Shown here: positions 38,773 to 44,652 of the stretch, piece after piece | Numbering within the stretch: the stretch's first letter is position 1 | How the letters are laid out: each line of letters begins with the position of its first letter | IMG/VR virus record: IMGVR_UViG_3300031951_000331 | Location: 1 to 44,652 of that record | Length of the DNA: 44,652 bases | Strand: one strand, 5' to 3' | From: a virus | Notes under the pieces: generated by a model | Databases searched by the model: none | What the model was told of the DNA's origin: nothing | What the model saw: only the letters and a program-made list of their open reading frames with translations | Translations under genes and position numbers: made by a program

Positions 38773-39439
38773 CCCGACCACCGCACAGGCTTCATCCGAC
38801 GCGGGTGCCGGACAGGCTGCGGCCGACCAGGGCAAGCAGGGCCTCGACGCGCCTGCTTCCGCTCTGTCTGCCGCTGCTGCTGCCCCATCCACGGCAGACG
38901 CTGGAAAACCCGACGCCGCCGGCGGCGCCGAGGCCAAGCCCGAGGGCAAGGCCGAGGCGAAGGCCGGAGCGCCGGAGAAGTACGAGCTCAAGGCCCCCGA
39001 GGGCATGGAGCTCGACGCTGCCGCGCTCGAGGCCGCGACCCCGATCTTCAAGGAGCTGGGGCTAACGGGCGAGCAGGCGCAGAAGCTGAGCGACGTCTAC
39101 GCTGCCCAGATGGCGGCGGTCGCGCAGCGCCAGCGCGAGGCGTGGACGAAGCAGCACGAAGGCTGGGTCTCGACCATGAAGTCCGACGTCGAGTTTGGCG
39201 GCGAGAAGTTCACCGCCAGCATCGGCACGATCGCGAAGGCGATCGATGGGCTCATGGGCTCCGAGGCCAAGGCCTTCAGGGAGATGCTGGACCTGACGGG
39301 GGCGGGCAACCACCCCCAGATGGCGAGGCTTCTCTTCCGCGTCGGAAAAGCCCTCGGCGAGGACGGCCTGGTGCGGGGCGATGCCGCCGCTCAGCCGCGA
39401 TCCGCCGCCGAGATCCTCTACCCTGTGCGAAAGGACTAA
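38765..39439 (+). CDS. Capsid scaffolding protein
   Basis: The 224-residue protein has a disordered, alanine/glycine/glutamate-rich N-terminus (residues 1-70). A conserved helical part follows: PEKYELKAPEGMELD, FKELGLTGEQAQKLSDVYAA, KQHEGWVSTMKSDVEFGGEK and a closing AAEILYPVRKD. This is the standard layout of podovirus scaffolds placed directly before the major capsid gene. It guides capsid assembly and then leaves. AAGGAG lies ten bases before the ATG. The start overlaps the end of the Bbp19-like gene. Confidence 0.9.
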   Translation: MSDPTTAQASSDAGAGQAAADQGKQGLDAPASALSAAAAAPSTADAGKPDAAGGAEAKPEGKAEAKAGAPEKYELKAPEGMELDAAALEAATPIFKELGLTGEQAQKLSDVYAAQMAAVAQRQREAWTKQHEGWVSTMKSDVEFGGEKFTASIGTIAKAIDGLMGSEAKAFREMLDLTGAGNHPQMARLLFRVGKALGEDGLVRGDAAAQPRSAAEILYPVRKD

Positions 39440-39442
39440 CCC

Positions 39443-40438
39443 GTGCCAACCATCGGAAACCTCAATCCGACCTATGTCGATTGGGCCAAGCGAACGGACG
39501 CGACCGGCAAGATCGACACCATCGTCGAGCTGCTCTCGCAGACCAACGAGATCCTGACCGACGCGACGGTTCTCGAGGCGAACGAGCGGACCGGCCACCG
39601 CACGACCGTGCGCACCGGCCTGCCGTCGAGCGCGTGGCGCATGCTGAATTACGGCGTGCCGAACAGCAAGTCGACGACCGCGCAGATCACCGACTCGATC
39701 GGCATGCTCGAGGCCTACGCCGAGATCGACAAGGATCTCGCGGAGCTCAACGGCAACTCGGCCGAGTTTCGGCTCACCGAGGACCGCGCGTTCATCGAGT
39801 CGATGAACCAGACGATGGCGTCGACCATCTTCTACGGCAACACGGCGTCGAACCCCGAGCGGTTCCTCGGCCTGGCGCCGCGCTACTCGAGCCTGTCGGC
39901 GAACAACGGGTCGAACATCATCGACGGCGGCGGCACCGCGTCGGCGAACACCTCGATCTGGCTGGTGACCTGGTCGCCGAACACCTGCCACCTGCTGTTC
40001 CCGAAGGGCTCGCAGGCGGGCCTCTCGCACCGCGACCTCGGCGAGTGGACGTTGCAGGACGGCGCAGGCGGCCAGTATCAGGGCTACCGCACGCACTACC
40101 AGTGGAAGTGCGGCCTGACCCTGCGCGACTGGCGCTTCGCGGTTCGCATCTGCAACATCGACACGACGTCGAACGCCGGCGGCCTCCAGTCCTCGACGCC
40201 GCCGAACCTCATCCGCCTGATGGTGCGGGCCATGAACCGGCTGCACGCCATGGGCATGGGGCGCACGGCGTTCTACGCGAACCGCACGGTCAAGACGTGG
40301 CTCGACATCCAGGCCATGGACAAGACCAACGTCCAGCTCCGCCTCGACGAGTTCGATGGCAAGGCCGTGACGACGTTCCGGGGCATCCCGATCCGGCTGA
40401 CGGACGCGCTGCTCAACACCGAAGCCCGCGTCATCTGA
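39443..40438 (+). CDS. Major capsid protein
   Basis: The 331-residue protein starts with GTG (AAGGA seven bases upstream). It contains NPTYVDWAKRTDATGKIDTI, ILTDATVLEANERTGHRTTV, EAYAEIDKDLAELNGNSAEF and a C-terminal RTAFYANRTVKTWLDIQAMD, then RGIPIRLTDALLNTEARVI. This matches the capsid proteins of Bordetella/Burkholderia-type podoviruses (HK97 fold) rather than T7 gp10. It follows the scaffold gene and precedes the Bbp16-like cement gene, as in those phages. It should be one of the most abundant virion proteins. Confidence 0.93.
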   Translation: MPTIGNLNPTYVDWAKRTDATGKIDTIVELLSQTNEILTDATVLEANERTGHRTTVRTGLPSSAWRMLNYGVPNSKSTTAQITDSIGMLEAYAEIDKDLAELNGNSAEFRLTEDRAFIESMNQTMASTIFYGNTASNPERFLGLAPRYSSLSANNGSNIIDGGGTASANTSIWLVTWSPNTCHLLFPKGSQAGLSHRDLGEWTLQDGAGGQYQGYRTHYQWKCGLTLRDWRFAVRICNIDTTSNAGGLQSSTPPNLIRLMVRAMNRLHAMGMGRTAFYANRTVKTWLDIQAMDKTNVQLRLDEFDGKAVTTFRGIPIRLTDALLNTEARVI

Positions 40439-40460
40439 GCCGGCTGAGAGGAGAACAACC

Positions 40461-40892
40461 ATGATCTTCGATCGTCAGAACCTGTTCACCGGCGCCTCGT
40501 TCGCCGGGCAGGCCATCACGACCACGGCGGTCTCGACCGACGTGATCGACCTGTCGCAGTCCCGCGACATCGGCATCGGCACGGAGATGGACATCTGGGC
40601 GCAGGTGGTGACGCAGTTCACCGGCGGCACCTCGCTCCAGATGGAGGTCCAGACGGCGACCGACGTGGCGTTCACGTCGCCAATCACGCTGGTCGCCGGT
40701 CAGGTCGTGCCGCTGGCGTCGCTGACCGCGGGCGCCGACATCTCGCGCATCTCGGTCCCGACCGGCGTGCTGCGGGCGCTTCGCCTGCGGTTCGTCGTCG
40801 TCGGCACGATGACCGCGGGTGCGGTCGTCGCCGGGCTGGTCCTCGACCGGCAGGCGAACGTGCCCTACCCCCGCGGCTACTCCATAGCCTGA
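40461..40892 (+). CDS. Bbp16-like capsid cement protein
   Basis: The 143-residue protein is beta-rich and fits the Bbp16 family of capsid decoration proteins: MIFDRQNLFTGASFAGQAIT, STDVIDLSQSRDIGIGTEMD, SLQMEVQTATDVAFTSPITL and a final DRQANVPYPRGYSIA. Such proteins bind the outside of the mature capsid and stabilise it. A GAGAGGAG ribosome binding site eight bases upstream supports high expression alongside the capsid protein. Confidence 0.88.
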   Translation: MIFDRQNLFTGASFAGQAITTTAVSTDVIDLSQSRDIGIGTEMDIWAQVVTQFTGGTSLQMEVQTATDVAFTSPITLVAGQVVPLASLTAGADISRISVPTGVLRALRLRFVVVGTMTAGAVVAGLVLDRQANVPYPRGYSIA

Positions 40893-40911
40893 CCCTGAGA
40901 GGAGGTGATCC

Positions 40912-41094
40912 GTGGCCCGTTTCATCGTTCGCGAGCGGTCGTTCATCGACAATCGTCTGGTCGAGCCTGGTGAGGAGATCGACTACGACGGCGAGGCGTC
41001 CGCGAACCTCGAGCCCGTGGGCAAGCCTGTTCGCGGCCGGCAGCGTCCGGTCGCCGAGCCGGTCGAGCCCGAGGGCGACAAGGAGCTGATCTGA
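40912..41094 (+). CDS. Small head-module protein, 60 residues
   Basis: The acidic protein starts with GTG and reads MARFIVRERSFIDNRLVEPG, then EEIDYDGEASANLEP. The RSFIDNRLVxPGEEIxYDGxPxxNLEP pattern is common in short proteins following capsid genes, but its role is not established. Its ribosome binding site is remarkable: AGGAGGTGATCC (40900-40911) directly precedes the GTG and matches the full complement of the conserved 16S rRNA 3' end. This suggests strong translation. A hairpin follows the gene. Confidence 0.75.
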   Translation: MARFIVRERSFIDNRLVEPGEEIDYDGEASANLEPVGKPVRGRQRPVAEPVEPEGDKELI

Positions 41095-41099
41095 CGGGC

Positions 41100-41123
41100 G
41101 GGGCGGCTCTTCGGGGCCGCCCC
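41100..41123 (+). terminator. GC hairpin after the capsid genes
   Basis: GGGGCGGC (41100-41107) and GCCGCCCC (41116-41123) form an eight-base stem with an eight-base loop containing TTCGG, between the 60-residue gene and the next head/tail gene. There is no T-run, so it may attenuate transcription or protect the upstream RNA rather than stop transcription fully. Confidence 0.45.
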
Positions 41124-41146
41124 ATCCCTCTGCAACGGAGACCGAC

Positions 41147-41515
41147 ATGCCGACGCGAACCCCGACCATCACCCAGCCCGACGCTGACCGCCTGCCCGGC
41201 AACTGGGCGGTGATCCAGTGGGCCGGCCTGCTCAACACCGACGACGGAGCGCCGGTCGACCTGGTGCCATATGCCGACCGCTCGATCCAGGTGACGGGCA
41301 CGTTCGGCACGGGCGGCAACTGCCGGATCGAGGGCTCGATCGACGGCACCAACTGGGCCACGCTGACGGACCCGCAGGGCAACAGCCTCGACGTGGCTGT
41401 GGCCAAGATCGAGGCAATCACCGAGCTGGTGCGGTTCATCCGCCCGCGCATCACGGGCGGCGACGGGACGACCGCGCTGGTGGCGACGCTGCTGGTCCGG
41501 GGGACGCTGCGATGA
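41147..41515 (+). CDS. Head/tail structural protein, 122 residues
   Basis: The beta-rich protein contains GNWAVIQWAGLLNTDDGAPV, RSIQVTGTFGTGGNCRIEGS and RFIRPRITGGDGTTALVATL. The pattern (WAGLLNxDDG, IQVxGTFGxGGxxxIEGSxDGxNW) recurs in phage structural modules near capsid genes and may be a decoration or head-completion protein. I cannot assign a precise role. ACGGAG lies seven bases before the ATG. The stop overlaps the next start (ATGA). Confidence 0.72.
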   Translation: MPTRTPTITQPDADRLPGNWAVIQWAGLLNTDDGAPVDLVPYADRSIQVTGTFGTGGNCRIEGSIDGTNWATLTDPQGNSLDVAVAKIEAITELVRFIRPRITGGDGTTALVATLLVRGTLR

Positions 41516-42006
41516 GCAAGAGTTCGGCTGAACTGTTCAAGGCGTCGGACGACGTCGCGACCTTCCTGCGCCAGCTTCGCGGGCTGCTCGAGGTCGGCGA
41601 GATCCTGCGTGACCATGCCTCGCTGCTCCAGGCGGCGGACGAGGCGACCCGCGCGCACGCGGACGCGATCACCCAGCGCGACGCCATGCTGGCCGAGATG
41701 TCGATCGCAAAGGCAAGCCTGGAGGCCGTGAAGGCGCAGGCGCATGCGATTGCCGAGAAAGCCAAGGCGGCAGCGGCGGGCGTAATGGAAAAGGCCGAGA
41801 CTGCGGCGCGCGAGACGATGGAGCGGGCGAAGGAGGCCGAGCGCAAGATGCTGGCCGACGCCGGCGACAAGGTTGCGGCCGCAAGGGCTCAGCTCGAGGC
41901 CGCTGCGGACGAACGGCTCAAGGCCGCGCGGGAGGTTGAGGCGCTGGATCAGCGCAGGCGCGCGCTGACCGACGAGATCGCCGCCATCCGCGCCAAACTG
42001 ATGTGA
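41512..42006 (+). CDS. Coiled-coil structural protein, 164 residues
   Basis: This is an almost fully helical protein. A short N-terminal region (LFKASDDVATFLRQLRGLLE) is followed by about 110 residues of alanine/glutamate/lysine coiled coil (AEKAKAAAAGVMEKAETAAR) and a C-terminal EALDQRRRALTDEIAAIRAK. No catalytic motif is visible. The ATG at 41512 overlaps the previous stop; the longer upstream frame is a shadow. Helical proteins at this position in related phages are unassigned; a tail-assembly or internal role is possible. Confidence 0.7.
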   Translation: MSKSSAELFKASDDVATFLRQLRGLLEVGEILRDHASLLQAADEATRAHADAITQRDAMLAEMSIAKASLEAVKAQAHAIAEKAKAAAAGVMEKAETAARETMERAKEAERKMLADAGDKVAAARAQLEAAADERLKAAREVEALDQRRRALTDEIAAIRAKLM

Positions 42007-42013
42007 GGAACCA

Positions 42014-42454
42014 ATGGCAGCCCTGACGAACTTCGCGGAGAACAAGATCGTCGACGCCTTGCTGCGTGGCCAGTCTCTCGCCGCGCCCGCGACCTGGTAC
42101 ATCGCGCTCTTCACCGTAACTCCCGGCGAGGCAGGCGGCGGAACCGAGGTGAGTGGCGGCGGCTATGCGCGCGTCGCGGTCAACGCGAGCCTGGCCGCGT
42201 GGGCCGGCACGCAGGGGGCCGGCACGACGGCGGTGTCGTCTGGCACCAGCGGCACGACCAGCAATAATGCCTCGGCCACCTTCCCAACTCCGACCGCAAA
42301 CTGGGGCCTCGTCAACTCCTGGGGGCTCATGGATGCCTCGACCGGCGGCAACCTGTGGATCTACGCCGCGCTCACCACGTCGAAGAACGTCAACAACGGC
42401 GACCCGGCTCCGAGCTACGCGGCTGGCGCGCTGACCTTCCAGATCGACAACTAA
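42014..42454 (+). CDS. Tail/fibre-module protein, 146 residues
   Basis: The product begins MAALTNFAENKIVDALLRGQ and continues with PATWYIALFTVTPGEAGGGT and SGGGYARVAVNASLAAWAGT. This is a widespread phage protein type found next to fibre genes and usually annotated only as a tail fibre or structural protein. The second half is threonine/serine-rich beta structure (NWGLVNSWGLMDASTGGNLW). A GAGGAA ribosome binding site is present. Together with the next two genes it leads into the BspA-like gene, so it is likely part of the adsorption apparatus. Confidence 0.75.
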   Translation: MAALTNFAENKIVDALLRGQSLAAPATWYIALFTVTPGEAGGGTEVSGGGYARVAVNASLAAWAGTQGAGTTAVSSGTSGTTSNNASATFPTPTANWGLVNSWGLMDASTGGNLWIYAALTTSKNVNNGDPAPSYAAGALTFQIDN

Positions 42455-42456
42455 CC

Positions 42457-42789
42457 GTGGCCAAGCTCGTCAACCGCGCGCGGATGACGACGGCGACGAC
42501 CGGCACCGGCACGATCACGCTGGGGTCGGCGTCGTCCGGGTTCCAGACGTTCGCAGCCGCCGGCGTCGCGAACGGCGACATCGTCCAGTATGTGATCGAA
42601 GACGGCGCGGCCTGGGAGATAGGAACCGGCACCTACACCGCGACGGGCACGACCTTGTCTCGGTCGCCGACACAGAGCAGCAGCGGCGGCGCGGCGATCA
42701 ACCTGTCTGGGTCTGCGGTCGTGTTCATTGCCGCCGTCGCTGCCGATTTCCCTGGGTTCGAGCAGCCGATGCTTCTGATGGGAGCCTGA
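42457..42789 (+). CDS. Tail-module protein, 110 residues
   Basis: The protein starts with GTG and reads MAKLVNRARMTTATTGTGTI, then SSGFQTFAAAGVANGDIVQY and AAWEIGTGTYTATGTTLSRS. This pattern is common in phage tail-fibre neighbourhoods and forms a small beta domain; the function is not known to me. It begins two bases after the previous stop and ends one base before the next ATG. The longer upstream frame is a shadow of the preceding gene. Confidence 0.75.
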   Translation: MAKLVNRARMTTATTGTGTITLGSASSGFQTFAAAGVANGDIVQYVIEDGAAWEIGTGTYTATGTTLSRSPTQSSSGGAAINLSGSAVVFIAAVAADFPGFEQPMLLMGA

Positions 42790-42790
42790 G

Positions 42791-43117
42791 ATGCCGAGCG
42801 ACTACAAGGTTCTGGGCCAGTCGGCTCCGGCGGCGAACACCGACACGACGCTCTACACCGTGCCGTCTGGCCGATCTGCGGTCACCAGCACGCTGTCGAT
42901 CTGCAACCGTGGGGTTTCAACCACCTTCCGCGTCGCGGTGCGGCCGGCCGGCGCGGGCATTGCGAACCAGCACTACCTGGTCTTCGACGCCGCGATCAAC
43001 GCCAACGACTCGGTTTTCCTGACGCTGGGCGCGACCCTCGCCGCGACCGATGTCGTCACGGTGCGCGCCGGCACAGCCGACGTTTCGTTCAGCCTGTTCG
43101 GCACCGAGGTCACCTGA
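42791..43117 (+). CDS. Tail-module protein, 108 residues
   Basis: The product begins MPSDYKVLGQSAPAANTDTT and contains LYTVPSGRSAVTSTLSICNR and VFDAAINANDSVFLTLGATL. This fits a recognisable small beta-sandwich phage protein (VLGQxxPxAxTxTxLYTVPxGxxAVxSTLxxCNRG) that often precedes receptor-binding genes. It may trimerise or decorate the tail; the role is inferred only from context. The stop shares a base with the ATG of the BspA-like gene (TGATG). Confidence 0.78.
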   Translation: MPSDYKVLGQSAPAANTDTTLYTVPSGRSAVTSTLSICNRGVSTTFRVAVRPAGAGIANQHYLVFDAAINANDSVFLTLGATLAATDVVTVRAGTADVSFSLFGTEVT

Positions 43118-44652
43118 TGGCTGTCGCGCGGGTTTCCTCGTCGCCCGCCCGCGCGACTGGGCGGGTCGACAACCGCAGGCTGGCCGCTGATCCAGCGCGG
43201 CCAAGCGTCGCCGCCTGGAAACGCAATCCAAGCTGGCTTGCGCTGACCGCGCCGGCGTCGACGGATCAGAAGTTCGTCGGGCTGCATGCCGTGTGGCCAG
43301 AGAGCAACTTCTGCGCGATCCAGGCGGCGGGGAACTACACGGTCGACTGGGGTGACGGCAGCGCACCGGTCAACGCCAATAGCGGGGTGGTCTCCTACTA
43401 CGAGTATTCGTTCACGGACCCAGACCTAGCGGGCACCGACCGGCCCGTCACGTTGCAGGGCGGCGCGGACACGGTCACCCGCACGGCGCATGGATACGTC
43501 AACGGCGACGTGGTGGAGCTCTTCAACATCGTGACGACGACCGGGATCACCGAGGGCGCGCGGTATTTTGTGCGCGACGCGGCGACCGACACGTTCAAGA
43601 TCGCGACGACGCCGGACGGCGCGGCGATTGACCTGGTCAACGATGGCAGCGCGACGCTGTTGCCCTACAAACAGGTGATCGTGACGGTCACGCCGCAGTC
43701 GGGGCAGAACCTGACGCAGCTTGTCCTGCATGTGAAGCACAACAAGACCGGCCTCCAGACGTACCAGAGCGGGTTCCTTGACATTGCACTTGCGGGCTCG
43801 TCGCTGACGGATTTGCGCCTGGGCGTGCAGACGCCGGGCGCGACGACGCAGACCATCCAGTTCCGAAATCTCGAGCGGGTCAACATTGTCAAGTCTGACT
43901 TGCGGAACCTTGCGGGCCTGTTCACCAGTTGCTCCAAGCTCCAGAGCATCGTCGGTCTCGACTTCTCGACGGTCGCGGCGACTTCGCAAGCGGTGACGTT
44001 CCAGGATGCCGGCGACACCGTGACGTTGACCGCTCACGGTTTCCGAAACGGCGACAGGGTTTCGTTCTCGTCGATCATCTCGACGACCGGAATAACAGTC
44101 GGCACGACCTATTACGTTGTGGGGTCGGCGGCCAACACGTTCCAGGTCTCGACTACCTATGGCGGCACGGCAGTTGCGCTTACGACGAACGGCAGCGGAA
44201 CGGTCGTGCATGGGGTGACGTTTCGAGAGTTGTTTTCAGGCTGCACAACGCTGCGCGATGTCCCGGCGTTGAGCTCAGGCAATGTGAGGGACATGGAGTC
44301 TCTGTTCCTTAACTGCCGGTCCCTCGTCACCGTCCCGTTGTTCAACACGGCGGCGGTGACGACCATGAGCAGCATGTTCAGCGGCTGCTCGTCTCTCGTC
44401 ACTGTCCCGTTGTTCAGCACGGCCGCGGTGACGACCGTGTCGAGCATGTTCAACGGCTGCTCGTCCCTGGTGACCGTCCCGTTGCTCAACACTGCGGCGG
44501 TGACGAACATGAACAGCATGTTCCAAAGCTGCTCGTCCCTGGTGACCGTCCCGTTGCTCAACACTGCGGCGGTGACGAACATGAACAGCATGTTCCAAAG
44601 CTGCTCGTCCCTGGTGACCGTCCCGTTGCTCAACACTGCGGCGGTGACGAAC
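43117..44652 (+). CDS. BspA-type leucine-rich-repeat tail protein, N-terminal part
   Basis: The frame is open for 512 codons to the window edge and continues in frame at the left end. Residues 60-90 include YTVDWGDGSAPV, a PKD-like motif. Two copies of a beta domain, HGYVNGDVVELFN...TGITEGARYFV and HGFRNGDRVSFSS...TGITVGTTYYV, lie near residues 115-185 and 305-365. A similar domain occurs in the nozzle protein. From about residue 390 BspA/DUF285 repeats begin, starting diverged (VRDMESLFLNCRSL) and becoming near-identical 24-residue units. The scaffold SSLVTVPLLNTAAVT is fixed while MxxMFxxC positions vary. A virion adsorption protein is the most likely role; this is inference. Confidence 0.78.
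   Translation, partial: MAVARVSSSPARATGRVDNRRLAADPARPSVAAWKRNPSWLALTAPASTDQKFVGLHAVWPESNFCAIQAAGNYTVDWGDGSAPVNANSGVVSYYEYSFTDPDLAGTDRPVTLQGGADTVTRTAHGYVNGDVVELFNIVTTTGITEGARYFVRDAATDTFKIATTPDGAAIDLVNDGSATLLPYKQVIVTVTPQSGQNLTQLVLHVKHNKTGLQTYQSGFLDIALAGSSLTDLRLGVQTPGATTQTIQFRNLERVNIVKSDLRNLAGLFTSCSKLQSIVGLDFSTVAATSQAVTFQDAGDTVTLTAHGFRNGDRVSFSSIISTTGITVGTTYYVVGSAANTFQVSTTYGGTAVALTTNGSGTVVHGVTFRELFSGCTTLRDVPALSSGNVRDMESLFLNCRSLVTVPLFNTAAVTTMSSMFSGCSSLVTVPLFSTAAVTTVSSMFNGCSSLVTVPLLNTAAVTNMNSMFQSCSSLVTVPLLNTAAVTNMNSMFQSCSSLVTVPLLNTAAVTN
44317..44652 (+). repeat. 72-base tandem repeats, right-end array
   Basis: Direct 72-base units start at 44317, 44389, 44461, 44533 and 44605 (the last cut by the window edge at 48 bases). 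Units 44461-44532 and 44533-44604 are identical; the others differ mainly in the second half. The array continues at bases 2-217. Confidence 0.92.
44604..44652. repeat. Terminal direct repeat, right copy
   Basis: These 49 bases are identical to bases 1-49. They lie in the 72-base repeat array and keep the reading frame across the contig ends, which supports a circular or circularly permuted genome. Confidence 0.7.

Noticed and set aside
44317-44652. CRISPR-like array
   Set aside because: The repeats are contiguous 72-base coding units without spacers, in frame with a BspA-type protein.
43117-44652. Diversity-generating retroelement variable region, as in phage BPP-1
   Set aside because: No reverse transcriptase and no template repeat with adenine-directed differences were found in the window.

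Overview
This window is a GC-rich, double-stranded DNA temperate phage, probably the whole genome cut open at an arbitrary point. Its first 49 bases are identical to its last 49 bases, and one tail gene runs off the right end and resumes in frame at the left end. A tyrosine integrase, an excisionase-like protein and a divergent repressor/Cro-like pair show that it can form a lysogen. The host is not identifiable. High GC content, a GTA_holin_3TM-type holin and Bordetella-phage-like capsid genes suggest an alpha- or betaproteobacterium; this is an inference.

Layout. A rightward late operon begins near 34.6 kb with the terminase subunits. It continues through a small pre-portal protein, a T7-type portal, a Bbp19-like protein, scaffold, major capsid protein, a Bbp16-like cement protein and small head/tail proteins. 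It ends at the contig edge in a BspA-type leucine-rich-repeat protein. The operon re-enters at position 1 with the end of that gene, a 20-residue-repeat protein, tail tubular proteins A and B, and an ejectosome set: gp13-like, gp14-like, a 770-residue protein with a lytic-transglycosylase-like domain, and a 3,530-residue polyvalent protein. The tail fibre, a small HExxH protein, a putative holin, an M15-type endolysin and a second holin complete it at 21.8 kb.

A leftward early operon runs from 34.2 kb back to 21.9 kb. It encodes a primase/helicase, a Cro-like regulator, a cytosine-C5 methyltransferase, an SF2 helicase, a VRR-NUC nuclease, a YqaJ-type exonuclease, a RecT annealing protein, a run of tiny proteins, excisionase and integrase. 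A rightward CI-like repressor gene (30.9-31.4 kb) sits inside it. No RNA or DNA polymerase gene is present, so despite the T7-like virion genes the phage must use host polymerases. An AT-rich, GTTAC-studded 300-base island at 34.25-34.56 kb, between the two operons, is the best origin candidate.

Most notable observations: (1) a cytosine methyltransferase domain lies inside the giant ejection protein, with TLEQ motifs at its edges; (2) a well-formed small gene with its own ribosome binding site is nested in another frame of the giant gene, exactly where the giant frame loses coding character; (3) a 16-base box (TTGCGATAATCCCAAG and variants) recurs around the genome, nearly always oriented with transcription and often supplying the -35 element of a promoter; (4) near-identical 72-base repeats in the BspA-like gene could vary it by recombination; (5) the stand-alone methyltransferase gene appears to carry recognisable family motifs in two frames.
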